A program made the position numbers and the translations under genes. A DNA stretch of 64,000 nt from Pelobates cultripes (Eukaryota; Chordata; Amphibia; Anura; Pelobatidae), in the NCBI GenBank assembly GCA_933207985.1, contig OW240918.1:112504999-112568998 (forward strand), read 5' to 3'. The notes beneath the pieces were generated by a model. It was not told the DNA's origin and searched no databases. It saw only the letters and a program-made list of their open reading frames with translations. This document shows positions 20,480 through 31,499 of the stretch, piece after piece. Every line of letters starts with the position of its first letter. Positions within the stretch are counted from its first letter, which is position 1.

Positions 20480-21620
20480 TACATCCATACTCTTGGGTTC
20501 TAGAGTATCTAGTTGATATATCCAGTATGTCTCTCTGTCTCTCTTTGGGATAGTTTTAATTCTCTATCACCTCCCCTCCAATGGGAAGATACCTGTTCTA
20601 TACCCATACCACGAAAATCCCTCCAGTTGAACATAGGACATGAATTGCAGTGGACAGGGACAGAATGGGTGGTAATGCCTTTCCTGATGTTGTTGATGTG
20701 TTCCATCAGACGTACTTTAAGATGTCTTTTAGTTTTCCCCACGTATTGTTTACCACATGGACATTGTAGCAAATAGATAACAAAGTCTGTGTGGCAACCG
20801 ATCCCAGATTTTATTGGGAAATTTTCGTGGCTCAAAATTTAAAAAAAGATAGTCTCAGATTCGTTCTAGAGCACGCCCTGCACATTTGACATCCTTTGAA
20901 CCCTTTATGTATGTGTTGGATTCTTTCATTAGTTGTAGGAGTGCCCTTCTTGCAGTAACGAGGTGCTATGAGGTTTTTTAGGTTCTGATTTGTTTTATAC
21001 ATGATAGGGGGACGATTGGGTATGACACTGCCTTTAACTGGGTCCTGTAATAATATAGGCCAGAATTTATTCAGGCATTTTTTTTTATCTTCCAGTGATC
21101 AGTGTTATACCTTGTGATAAAGGAGTATTTAAACTTTTCATTTGGAATGTTCCTTGGACGGTCCGTTAATAGGTTGTTTCTATCCTTTTGAACAATAATC
21201 CTAATCTCTCTCTCAATTGTGTTCATATCATACCCTTTTTTGACCAATTAATTTTAATATGTTCTGCTTGGATCCTAAAATCTTGTAAGTTAGAGCAATT
21301 GCGTCTTGCTCTAGTTGACTCTTCGCAATACATCTGAGCCACGGTTTATGGCAATATTTTCTGTGTACATGACTATTACCATGAGTTTTTAAAAAATAAC
21401 ATTTTGAATTTACTTTGTCACCTTCGTAAAATAAAGAAAGGTCCAAAAAATTTATTGTATGTTAATTCTATTCTGGTGTAAATTTTAAATTAAATGAATT
21501 TTGATTGAGGTATTCCATAAATGTATTAAAAGACTCATGGGACCCATTCCAGATGATGATCATGACTTTTTTTTCTCTGCTTTATATAAAATATATTTTC
21601 CATGCACAGTCTAATAAACA
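20480..21620 (-). pseudogene. Penelope-like element: reverse transcriptase end, linker and GIY-YIG endonuclease
   Basis: On the minus strand the upstream part reads LSLFYEGDKVNSKCYFLKTH and HVHRKYCHKPWLRC, a recognisable Penelope-type reverse transcriptase C-terminal region. The open frame 20509-20835 gives CHTDFVIYLLQCPCGKQYVG, then KTKRHLKVRLMEHINNI. This is a GIY-YIG nuclease with the IY, YVG and R..E motifs, the endonuclease typical of Penelope-like retroelements. Several frame breaks lie between the two parts. The linker with CPCGK-type cysteines is the usual position for this family. The copy is dead but well preserved in the nuclease. Confidence 0.82.
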
Positions 21621-21639
21621 GTTGTCATACTTTCTCTAT

Positions 21640-22265
21640 ATTTGAAGATCCAACAGTTCCATACACTACTGCTATATATGCAGTTTGAACGCATGTTGCC
21701 ATAGAAATGGAAGCAAATGTCGTTCAGGACTCTTGAACCGGTAGAGGAAATGTCCCATGGAACGCATAAGCCGTCCTGTGGAACGCAAGCCAAATGAACT
21801 CAGTGAGGACGCAGGAATTTTATGAGCAATTGAAAACATTTGAGAAGATAACACATGAGGACCTATGAGGAAAGTTGGTCCCCTCATCAACGAATCAGAT
21901 TGGCACAGACGCTTATCCACCTGGAAGAGCCATTTAAATGGGAGGAAGGGTTGGGATTATGCATGTTTTTATTCATTGCTATATCTCTGAGGACGTCCAC
22001 TGTTGGTGGACAAAACGCATTAGATATTTTACTTATACTTTTGTATCTGTTTTTATGATATACTTTTAATCTGTGTTTTATGCCTAATAAATATCTAATT
22101 TGTACCTGATCTCTGATTCTGTCCTTTGAAGTTCCTGTGCCTGACGATTATCCATTGCTACCTAAGGTGGAGAGCAGACCATTGTAGCCCTGTTCTGGGC
22201 TTTGAGGCGCTTCTTGAATTTCCATCTTGTGAGTACAATATATTATTGCTGTGTCTCACTGTTAA
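21640..22265 (+). mobile_element. Penelope-like terminal (pLTR-type) region
   Basis: This segment lies between the minus-strand and plus-strand coding parts. It holds the hammerhead-like motif (21981-22027), AATAAATATC (about 22087) and the phrase CATCTTGTGAGTACAATAT near 22225. A TTGTGAGTAC phrase also occurs at 59219-59228 in another Penelope-type block. I infer that it is the non-coding terminal repeat of the element. Confidence 0.55.
21981..22027 (+). ncRNA. Hammerhead-ribozyme-like relic
   Basis: The core CTGAGGA (21987-21993) fits CUGANGA. Stem I is perfect over 6 bp (ATATCT 21981-21986 with AGATAT 22022-22027). Stem II is perfect over 6 bp (GTCCAC 21995-22000 with GTGGAC 22006-22011, loop TGTTG). 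The second core strand is AAAA where GAAA is expected, and one extra C sits before stem II. Stem III would be a very short ACGCAT, near the ACGCGT expected in Penelope-type hammerheads. Penelope-like elements are known to carry such ribozymes. The G-to-A change predicts loss of self-cleavage. Confidence 0.6.
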
Positions 22266-22269
22266 TACT

Positions 22270-22480
22270 ATACATCATAGGGCCTAGTTATAGGTAGTGT
22301 CATACCCAATCATCCACCTATCATATATAAAATAAAATCAGAACCTAAAAAACCTCATAGCATCTAGTTACCCCAAGAAGGGCTCTCCTACAACTAATAA
22401 AAGAATCCAACACATACATAAAGGGTTCAAAGGATGTAAAATGTGCAGCGCGTGCTCTAGAATGAATCTGAATCTTTGAA
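22270..22480 (+). pseudogene. Penelope-like linker fragment, plus strand
   Basis: The plus-strand sequence GTCATACCCAATCATCC, AGAACCTAAAAAACCTCAT and AACACATACATAAAGGG is an inverted, roughly 90 percent match to 20850-21040 by eye. Several stops are present. Together with the minus-strand part it forms a head-to-head arrangement. Confidence 0.75.
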
Positions 22481-22489
22481 TTCAGAGAG

Positions 22490-23255
22490 TTATGTCACTA
22501 CCATCAGTTTTACCTCACAGGCTCGCTGCCTTGGCATTCTTCAATTCCAACCTTTCCTTTACCAGTGATATCCAGTCAATTACCAAATCCTGTCCATTCC
22601 ATTTCAAAAACATAGCTTGTATCAACCCCCACCCAACACTAGAGGCAGCTAAGGTGCTCGCTTATGCCACTATAATCTCTCACCTGGACTTCTGCAATCC
22701 ACTTCTCACTAGTCAATAGTTTAAAATGAATGAATGCTACAGAAAGGCCCTCACGTACTAATCTCTTCATAATACTTCTCCTGTCTAGCTATCCTCACTA
22801 GTCCTCAAGTATGTCCCATCTAGGCCCCTACGCTCCGCCAAAGACATTCATCTGTCCTTTGTTTGTACGTTCACTTCTGACTGTCAACTTCAAAGACTTC
22901 TCTAGGGCTGCACTATTCCTATAGAGCCCCCTTCCCTGCTCAATTAGACTTTCCATTCCTTTAATCAATTACTGAAGAGAAGAAGGCATATCAATCAAAT
23001 TAACAGCTTTCCCTCTCAACACCTCTCTAATCCACCTTCTCTCCTGCAACCATGTCATCTAATAAACTAAGCCTTCATTGCAAACTCTTCTTGCAACCTA
23101 CTTTTCCATTATATAAAGTACATCTAACCATGACCTCTCGTGTAATTTCCCCCCACTCCCATTGTAATCTAAGCTCATGTGAACACTGCCATCTGGACCT
23201 TCTGTTTCTGTACATCCAACATATATGTATAGCTGCACTTAAAAATAGGCATAAA
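22490..23255 (+). pseudogene. L2-like LINE reverse transcriptase C-terminal relic
   Basis: The frame gives KSCPFHFKNIACINPHPTLE, then AAKVLAYATIISHLDFCNPL. This is the block seen near the end of L2/CR1-type reverse transcriptases (KSCFFHLRNI, ISRLDYCNALL). Downstream wording, LSSLVLKYVPS and RPLRSAKD, fits the same tail in shifted frames. The 3' part with TGTAATCTAAGCTCATGTG resembles the L2-type untranslated tail. Confidence 0.65.
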
Positions 23256-24400
23256 AAGTTGTAAATTGCAGTGAAATGAACACATAGCAAAAAGGCTTCT
23301 GTCATGAATGCACCTCAGGAAAAGTATTGGTCACAAAAGGGTTTAAAAATGTCTTTGGGTGTTGTGATCTTATGTGCCTAAATTGACACATACGTTTGCA
23401 TTCTATCTGTGGCGCTACATACCAGTTATTCTAAGGAGTGCATGCATTTTTAAATTTTTGAAAACTAAAAACCAATAGTGGTTTTCTAGGGCTGCCCTGT
23501 GTTTATGGAATACCATTTCCCATCAGACGTCATGCTGTATATATAGATGTATCATGGAGCTATGCCTGGAAGATCCGGGTAACATGACAGCTGATCCGTT
23601 GCCACTGACGTTTCACACCACTTATTGGTAATAAAGGCACACACCTGGAGCCTGTGCCTTTTGCAATGTGTTTCCATTTCCTTTGTCATCAATAGCATTA
23701 AACAAATAAATGTGATATGTGTTTATCCATTTAATCCCAGGTGTCTTATTAACCCCCTGCATTGACAGGACACAGCTGCAAAGTACGGCTTGTCGTGTGT
23801 TTTTTAATCTCAAATAACCCAATTCATGCAAATCACCAGCTTTTTATGATTTTCCCAACGGCTAGCTGGAACATTTCCTACTATTTTATTTACAGATCCA
23901 AATTCTATTTTTTTTATGTAACCCCTAATTGAATAATAGAGTCATGTGCTGAGGTTTGAATGACCTGTGTCAATGTTATTGGGACCAGCCGCCAGATACA
24001 GCGATCTTTGTTTTTTAAAATTCTTTATTTTAAAGACAGGAGAAAGGCATTGACACATTACATATGATGATTTTTGCATTGTATGAGTAACGCATATTAA
24101 TAAAAGACAATTGCATAACACAGACAAGCCCTAAGTAATTTATGGACATATTATCCTAAACTATGTCCAACTACTTCCTGGAGAACTTGACCGAGCAATA
24201 TCCTGAAATTGGGTGATGCAGCACTCTTTGTAACTTACCCATCAAGTCTCTGTTCTCTTATAGCACCCCCAGCTTCCCCTGTTTGATCCCTCTCTAGTAG
24301 CTTCCCCAGTCCGAACCTTAAACCAGCACTGTCGTCGTTTCCCTCCCCCCCCCCACAGCCTGCAAAATTAGTATTTCATAAAGACAGAATCTTTATTAAA
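23256..24400. other. No gene; a minus-strand retroposon tail may lie near 24005
   Basis: No coding remnant is recognised. TTTTAAAATTCTTTATTTTAAAG at 24011-24033 could be the poly(A) end of a minus-strand LINE, but I find no body. A 10-base C-tract interrupts near 24346. Confidence 0.35.
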
Positions 24401-24744
24401 TACTCATATTGACTGTGTTGGAATTTCAATCACGAGGTATACTGAGACAAAGAAGGCGTTATTTTGACTCCGTATTATTCCTACGCCTGATACTTCCTGA
24501 CACTGAGTGAAGCTACTGCGTTTAAGAAGTTTCAGTCCACTGACGGCTGCAGGGAAATTGGCTCTTTCTATGAAGGATCCCGCCGCCTCTTCCATAGACC
24601 TCTCTGCTGAACTCTCACGCATGCACAAGAGTACAACAATGATGCAGACTTTCGGCAGTTGAATCACCAGGTTCAGAAGACGACTAGATGGAAAAGGATG
24701 GTGGAGCCTGCCCGGGACAGGTTCAGGTATAAATAAATAAATAA

Positions 24745-25010
24745 AATAATGATTTTACTTACCTTTTTTCCAGCGTCAGGGATCCCCAACCTCAATGGAG
24801 GGACCTAATGCACGGCGCTTGCAAATTAAAGCTTCCCCATAGGAAAACATTGACTAAATGCTTTCCTGTTAGCAATTTGAAGATATTAGATGTCCTCATG
24901 CAAAGTGTGAGGATGTCCAACATCGTTTAACAGAGTAAAACTCTGTAAGGGACCTGGATGCACCTCTAGTGTCTGTCTGGAAGCCACTTTGTGGTAGGCT
25001 TTCAACTTCT
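24745..25010 (-). mobile_element. Diverged TTAA-family element part
   Basis: The minus strand holds CGCTGGAAAAAAGGTAAGTA (24757-24776), the same central motif as in the elements at 35935-36429 and 46971-47306. Family wording such as CCCATAGGAAAACATTGA and ACCTCTAGTGTCTGTCTGG follows. The ends are not defined. Confidence 0.6.
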
Positions 25011-25590
25011 TTCATGGCATTATTCTAAACAGGAACATATTTTATCTAACATTATCTGTGGATACACATGTACTGGAGGACTGGTGACTGTGTTTTTTGC
25101 AGAATTCATATGTTCTGGTTAGTGTAATTATATGCCTTGTAGAGCAGGTATTCACATTCTTGCAGTTATCCTGAAGTATTCGATTACGCCTCAAGAATTG
25201 TAGATCACAAAGAATTCATTTATCTCCCTTTCCCAGTGAGAGAAAAATGATTTCCCTGGCTGTGGTAACAAGATAGTGTCTTTTGATTAAAATTAGTTCA
25301 GCAACATTTGTATCTCCAATATGGAGTCTATATTAGGGGCATTGTTGGGGAGTCTGACAGGGGCTGGAGCCCAGAGAGGGGTCTTGAAAAGCCTCAAATG
25401 TAATTGTGGCACCATTTCATTCTTAGCTATGAGTAAACTGAGAACTAAATAAAACCTCCAATTATATTATTGGTGACTGTGAACTTTAATGCACCATATT
25501 TGGAGCTCACAATGTGGGGGTATTGCTATGGGTGCAGTGGGATGAAGGGATCAAAAAAGCATGGCTTGGGGTAAACACAGCAGGTATGGA
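25011..25590. other. No gene seen
   Basis: This is anonymous sequence without a supported frame or repeat border. Confidence 0.35.
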
Positions 25591-25599
25591 GTTAAAAAT

Positions 25600-26420
25600 A
25601 TAGGTTTATGGGGGGAGGGCCTGAGTACAGAGGGAGAGAGTCGCATGGTGGCAGAGTACCTCAAACAATTTATAGAATTTTGCATTACAAAATGACTTAT
25701 GGGTGGTTGAAATAGTTCAGTTCCAGCTGATAATCACTCTGCCACACTTAGGACTGACTCTTTGTCCTTTAATCGTGTGTTGTCTGAAGGGGAATTTTCT
25801 GTGGCCTGCTGGGCAGCTTGGGATGGGAGAAGCAGCTGATCCCCTGTTCAGAGGTGACCATGCTTGCAGCTGTGCTCCGTCCACCCCCACTGGCCTAGTG
25901 GGGGTGATCCCGGCCTACACATCAATGCAGCATCTCATGTGGCTAGTTTATGAAGGCAGTAAAATATCATGACACAGCTCTTACCTGACGGTCCCAAAAT
26001 GGCTAATGTGTAAGATCTTGCCGAACTTTACATAATCCAAGCATTTGATCACTTGTGCAGGTCCTGTTGGTGGCAACTAGCTACCTTCAACTATGGTTTC
26101 ATCAGCGACCTAACCCACTGCAGCCCAGCTCAAAGAGCTGGAGACTTCGAGAGGTCCCCATAAATTGCTGCTGCGAGACAAGATGACGCTGGAGGGATGA
26201 GACCAGCTTTCTCCAGGCTGCAGGTACGTTGGGTATTTAGATCACTACACAGCTCTCACACCAGGAGGATTCAAAAGCGGCGACAGAATTGCCAAATTCA
26301 ACGCAACAAGAGATCGAGACCGGGATGACTTGGAACACCAAAGACGACTACAGGAGGCTATGGACCTGTTTCTTGAGGAGCAGCAGGCCACACTCAAGGT
26401 TTATTCTCTGGGGTCCCTAA
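25600..26420 (+). mobile_element. L1/Tx1-like LINE 5' region and ORF1 start, diverged
   Basis: It begins TGGGGGGAGGGCCTGAG, close to the GGGGGGCGGAGCC start of the retroposon at 42697. It contains CTAGTGGGGGTGATCCCGG (compare CCGGTGGGGGTTATCCCGG at 42995-43013). Near 26300-26400 a frame reads EHQRRLQEAMDLFLEEQQAT, a coiled-coil-like ORF1 segment. It is then truncated. Confidence 0.5.
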
Positions 26421-26915
26421 GTGTCCCTTTAAAGGAGAGTTGTATAGACTCTAGTCACTTTGCCTCTGCACACAGTTAATTTTTTTAGTGCTGAGCTTTT
26501 TTATTTTGACCAGCTTAGTCTTTATTTAGTGCTGATACTCTGCCATCTTAACAGATGATTTATGCAGCCCATGAGAAATATTTTAAAATATTATAGTCTG
26601 TCTGAATTAATAGTCAGTGTCACGCTCTATTAGCTACTATCTAAACGTTTCATAACGCCTCTGTAAGCTCCTGCTAATATTTGCTTCAGCTAACTGTTAC
26701 GTGACTAACACTTTCATATTTAAAAATTAGATGAATTTGTTCACCACAATTACATGCAACATAAGAGGTGATGCTTATTCTGCTGACGCGTCCTCGTGTC
26801 ATTCTGTTTAGGGGTAATGGGAAGCTGATGGCTCCACTATGTATGCAGTTTAGTGCACATTATCTGTATACTAAATGCAAAATTATCTGACAATGCTATG
26901 TCCCCATTTGTCAGA
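26421..26915. other. No gene seen
   Basis: This is AT-rich sequence with the phrase AGTGTCCCTTTAAAG at its left edge, a TTAA-family end without a visible partner. Confidence 0.35.
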
Positions 26916-27189
26916 TGTACGAGGTCTGTCCGGAAAAAAAAAAGTCCAGCCATTGTTAATATAACAAGAATGGTGTGTGCAACATCAGTGTAACCTGACA
27001 GTCAAGGAGAGTGGACTGGAATGTGCATGCGTGACCAATGATGGCTTCACTGTACTAATCAGCTAGAAGCTGTTGAGTGAGCATGTGTACTGTGTGGCCA
27101 TCACATTCAAAAGACTGAGCTAGTAGAGCAACTAATCTGTATAAAATCTTGCATTAAGCATTAACATTCCTCAGCAGAAACTATTTAGA

Positions 27190-27450
27190 TGATTCCAAAG
27201 GATTTCGGGGATGATGCAATAATCGCAGCACAAATAAAAGTGTGGCACAAATGCTTCAAAGATTTTTGAGAATCTGTTGAAAGATTTGGCGTCCTGCGAC
27301 TTCTGGCTAATCCCAAAACTAAAATCACCTTTGAAAGGGAAGAAATTTCAGACCGTCAATGAGATTCAGATAAATACGACGAGGCAACTGATGGCTATTC
27401 CAACAAAGGATTTTACCGAGAGTTTTGAACAGTGGAAGAGACGCTGGGAG
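27190..27450 (+). pseudogene. Mariner transposase relic, 5' side of the hAT insertion
   Basis: Two pieces of the transposase are fused by an internal deletion. The first is a helix-turn-helix segment with a TGA stop after CFKDF. The second is the C-terminal piece NEIQINTTRQLMAIPTKDF. The latter has the usual mariner wording (EIQENTTRALKAIPKSEF-like). The open frame then runs into hAT sequence, so the long 192-codon frame is chimeric and not a gene. Confidence 0.78.
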
Positions 27451-28878
27451 CAGTGGCGTACATACCAGGGTCGCAGGGGGCGCGGCTGCGACCGGGCCCG
27501 GCCCACCAGGGGGCCCGGCCGCCCCTGCGACCCGGTATGTACGCCCAGGGCCAGCCTCTTCTGGGGGGCCCAGGAGGACCACCCAGGCCCCCTTTCAGAG
27601 GTTTGGAGGAGGGTGGCGGAGCGAGGAGACTTCGGTTTTCAGCCCTCGCTACGCATGGGCGCCGAGCCGGAAGATGACGTCATCTTCCCGGCCGGCATCC
27701 CTACGCGCCAGGCTGAGGGAGCTGAAGAGGAAGCACTGAGTGCTCCCCTCGCGCGCCCGCCTGCCACCCCTGGTCCAGGCACCAACCCCAGCACCCAAAA
27801 AGGTAAGGAGGCTGGGGGGATTAAATTAAAAAAAAACATGTGTGCGTGTGTGTGAGTGTTAGTGTGTGTGTTAGAGTGAGTGTTAGAGGGAGTGTTAGTG
27901 TGTGTGTTAGAGTGAGTGTTAGAGTGAGTGTTAGAGTGAGTGTTAGTGTGTGTGTTAGAGTGAGTGTTAGAGGGAGTGTTAGTGTGTGTGTTAGAGTGAG
28001 TGTTAGAGGGAGTGTTAGTGTGTGTGTTAGAGTGAGTGTTAGAGGGTGTTAGTGTGTGTGTTAGAGTGAGTGTTAGTGTGTGTGTCTGCTAGTGAGTGTT
28101 AGTGTGAGTGTTAGAGTGAGTGAGTGAGTGTTAGTGTGTGTGTCTGCTAGTGAGTGTTAGTGTGTGAGTGTTAGTATGTGTGTCTGCTAGTGAGTGTTAG
28201 TGTGTGTGAGTGTTAGTATGTGTGAGTCTGCTAGTGAGTGTCAGTGAGTCTTTGATGTCTGTTAGTGAGTGCGTGTTTGTCAATGAGAGTGTATGTTTTG
28301 TAAGTGAGTGTGTATGTATGTCTGTCGCTGAGTGTGTCTCTGTTAGCTAGTGTGTATGCGTTTGTAAGTGTGTGTGTGTGTGTGTGTCTTCAGCACTTAC
28401 CTTTCTCCAGCGCCGGACTCCCTTGGCGCTGGGGATCCCTCAGCCTCTCAGCTCCGAATGCGACCGCGCACGCATTCAAACCGCCCATAGGAAAGCATTA
28501 CTCAATGCTTTCCTATGGACGTTCAGTGTGCTCCTCTAGCGGCTGTCAGTGAGACAGCCACTAGAGGCTGGATTAACCCTCAGTGAAACATAGCAGTTTC
28601 TCTGAAACTGCTATGTTTTCAGCTGCAGGGTTAAAACTAGAGGGACCTGACACCCAGACAACTTCATTGAGCTAAAGTGATCTGGGTGTCTGTAGTGGTC
28701 CTTTAAGTGTGTGTGCATCTGCATGCACTGGCGTACATACCGCGGTCGCAGGGGTCGCAACCCTGTAACCCCTGCGACCAGGTGCCCACCGCCATGTGTT
28801 GCGGCCCGGCTCGCGCGCGGGGGGGGCCCACGGATCAATTTTCGCACCGGGGCCCCATGGGTCATGTGTACGCCACTG
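27451..28878 (-). mobile_element. Non-autonomous hAT-type composite element, copy B
   Basis: The ends CAGTGGCGTACATACC and GTACGCCACTG are flanked by the 8-bp duplication GCTGGGAG (27443-27450 and 28879-28886). It is the inverted counterpart of copy A at 443-1855, with the same internal order: GC-rich part, AAAGGTAAGG motif, GT-rich minisatellite (27838-28390), CGCTGGAGAAAGGTAAGT on the minus strand, TTAA-family half, GC-rich end. It carries the palindromic core CCGGAAGATGACGTCATCTTCCCGG (written here in pieces: CCGGAAGATGACG then TCATCTTCC) at 27667-27689. It inserted into a mariner relic, so it is younger than that relic. Confidence 0.92.
27838..28390. repeat. GT-rich minisatellite inside hAT copy B
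   Basis: The units are like GTGTGTGTTAGAGTGAGTGTTA, more regular than in copy A. Several units of about 48 bp repeat at 27880-28050. Confidence 0.85.
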
Positions 28879-28990
28879 GCTGGGAGAACCGTGTGAGGTC
28901 GCAAGGTGCTTATTTTAAAGGGGACTGAGGCGTCATTGTGTTTTGTTGCAGCTTTAAAAAAATAAAAGAAAGTGTACCGGTCTTAGTACT

Positions 28991-29945
28991 GCATCTTAAG
29001 CATCTTAAGCACAGGTAGGAAACCCTCAGGAACACATGAGCTAGCGGGGTTGGAGCCATGTAGTGAAAAAAATAAATAGAACGTTTCCTGCTCTGTACCA
29101 ATGAGAGAGACATTAAGATACAGAAAAGTGGTGACCTCGGTGTGCCATTCTCCAGGTGAGAAGATGTGTCGGAACACATTGCAAATGTGATATTTTATCA
29201 TGTAGGAAGAGTAGAAATAGAAATGTGTTTCCAAATTTTAGCTATTTATATGATAATGTATACAATTGGGAGACTGAGATAATACTGAACTTTTCAGTTT
29301 AAGTAAAATTTAAAAAAATACAAATTAAAAAATGTTTTATATTTGATCATTTCCAGTATGGACTTTTGCAGTCACACACAAATACAGTACCTGGTAAGTT
29401 AAAGAACTCATTTAAAACTTCGAAATTGGGAATTATTTTTCTTCCTTTTTTGTTTGCAGATATGAAAAATGTTTCAGAAATGTTTCCGGTTTTATTGCTT
29501 CTTGGTGATTTTTTCTCTACCAGTTCTATTATCCATGTTGTTATACATTTACCAGGTCTAGCAGACAGTCTATACTACAATTGTTTTTAAGCAAATATGT
29601 GTATCAACAAAGATTTGAGTGAATAAAGGGAAATTGTCACCATTGAAAAAAACATTGAAAACCACCTATAGTTTGGTTGACCTGCTTTTCATGAGAAACT
29701 CCATTTTCTTTTAAATTTAAACTGCCTGCAAAGGAAAATGTTTATTACAGTGACTGACATGGAGCTAGGTTGGAGGTGTCCAGTTGTAGAATAAAGAAGT
29801 GTAGATTTCTACATAAATTCTGAAACTGGCATATTTGGTGTCGGTCAGGTGGCCACGTGATACAGGAGAGGTAGGTTTTGATAATCTTAGGTGTCCACCG
29901 CACCTGCCACCATCTTTGTCCTGCTGTCCTTTTTAACTCCTGTCA
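28991..29945. other. No gene seen
   Basis: Several frames under 90 codons exist, none with a known domain. No repeat borders are clear. Confidence 0.4.
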
Positions 29946-29979
29946 CTTCATTTGCCAGGAACCACATCCATGCTGAGCA

Positions 29980-30515
29980 TTAATTATCAGGATGAAAATA
30001 TAATTTTGCCTCTTTATAAATCACTGGCAAGACCACACCTTGAATATGCTGTGCAATTGTGGACACCTGTTCTAAAGAAGGATATTATGGCACTAGAAAA
30101 AGTGCAGAAACAAGCTACAAAATTGATAAAAGGAATGGAGGATTGTAGTTATGAAAAAAAGGTTAACAAATTTAAATCTGTTTAGTTTGGAAAAATGGTG
30201 CCTCAGAGGGGTTTTGATAGCATTATACAAATATTTCTGGGGCCAATATAAACCATGGTTGGGAAATCTATCCATAAACAGGACTATACATGACCTATAC
30301 AGGACACAAGGTCACGCATTTAGGCTGAAAGAAAGGAGATTTAGTCTAAAGCAAGAACAATAGAACAATGTAAGAACAATAAGGATGTGGAATTCTCTGC
30401 CTGAAGAGGTGGTTTTATCAGAGTCTATACAGATTTTTAAACAGCAATTGGATAAATACTTGCAAAAACATAACATTCAGGGAAACATAAGAATAAAATA
30501 ACATAATATTTAAAA
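29980..30515 (+). pseudogene. CR1-like LINE ORF2 C-terminal relic
   Basis: The wording DENIILPLYKSLARPHLEYA, then VLKKDIMALEKVQKQATKLI and KGMEDCSYEKK (29990-30160), matches the tail of CR1-type reverse transcriptases and the better copy at 37470-38019. Frameshifts follow, but phrases equivalent to GHAFRLKERRFSLKQ and WNSLPEEVVLSES remain readable to about 30440. Confidence 0.8.
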
Positions 30516-31480
30516 TCCTGTAAAATAACAGCTCCCCTTTAACAGTTGTTAGATACTTTGGACATTGTGGATAGTAATGTTGCCATTTAATTATATTGTC
30601 ACTGTCTAATACTTAAATTATTCATGGATTTACACTGTTCTGATTAAATTTAGAGGCTCTATCTATAGTCCATTGTGTATTTAAATTTTTTTTTATTTTG
30701 TTAAACATCAGTATTTGTTTAGCAATTATATCTCCATTTCTTTAATTTCCTTCATTTTTGTACATCGCTTGCTGGTATGAGGGTATTGATAACCACGACC
30801 AGCATATATTTAATCATAGATTAATTTTGATGCCAGCTATTTAATTATTGTGTTCATTGATCTATTGGTATGCAACACTAAATATGCAGACATATTTATG
30901 TAAGCTTTTTTTAAAAAACATTTTTTATCTGGGCCCCATTCCTGTTGGGAATCCTCGCAAGAATTTAAAGAAAATGAATTAGAAGAAATGGCACAGGGTG
31001 GAAAAGAAATATCACAAAATAATATGGAATAAATGATGAAGTGCAGATGAAGTATGCCCAGCAAAATTCCTATTTAATACATTTTGAAAACTTCTGTCTC
31101 AATAACTTGTCGTCTGTGTGCTCCTTTCTGATCAATCCTTTATATACTCTTATCTTGTAATCACACACAGACCCTTGCATGAAAGATATATTTTCTTTCT
31201 GTGTTTTTTTTAAAATTTAATTATATTAATATCTATGTTTAGTTATGCTTTACTGATTAAAATGTATATTCTTTTTTTTAAATTATTTATTGTAAATTAA
31301 AAAATTACAATTAAAAAGGGCAACAATAAAAAGGTGGAAGTATATTTAAATTATTTAAATGATCATTTGTCTGACCTTACTAGATTTAAATGATTTCTCC
31401 AATCCTTGTTTTTTAAAACTTGTGATTAATGCTCTGTTGGCATTATTCACCATGGTTCCCCCATCCCAAATACTTAAAAA
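30516..31480. other. AT-rich, no gene
   Basis: No supported coding or repeat structure beyond A/T tracts. Confidence 0.4.
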
Positions 31481-31499
31481 GCATTCTAAATGCAGACGT

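Larger units (their letters stand above)
26918..28990 (+). mobile_element. Mariner-type element, internally deleted, split by the hAT composite
   Basis: TA then CGAGGTCTGTCCGGAAA marks the left terminal repeat. The transposase N-terminal part (about 27190-27270) reads IPKDFGDDAIIAAQIKVWHK, the mariner helix-turn-helix region. It then jumps to SCDFWLIPKLKSPLKGKKF (27289 onward), the block next to the third catalytic residue, so roughly two thirds of the transposase is missing. The C-terminal wording FEQWKRRWE is cut by the hAT copy B and resumes after it as VRSQGAYFKGD with a stop at 28926. The right end near 28977-28988 is a decayed match to the left terminal repeat. Confidence 0.75.

Noticed and set aside
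27838..28250. Regularly spaced direct repeats that could suggest a CRISPR array
   Set aside because: Units are contiguous GT-rich tandem repeats without unique spacers, inside a eukaryotic hAT element.
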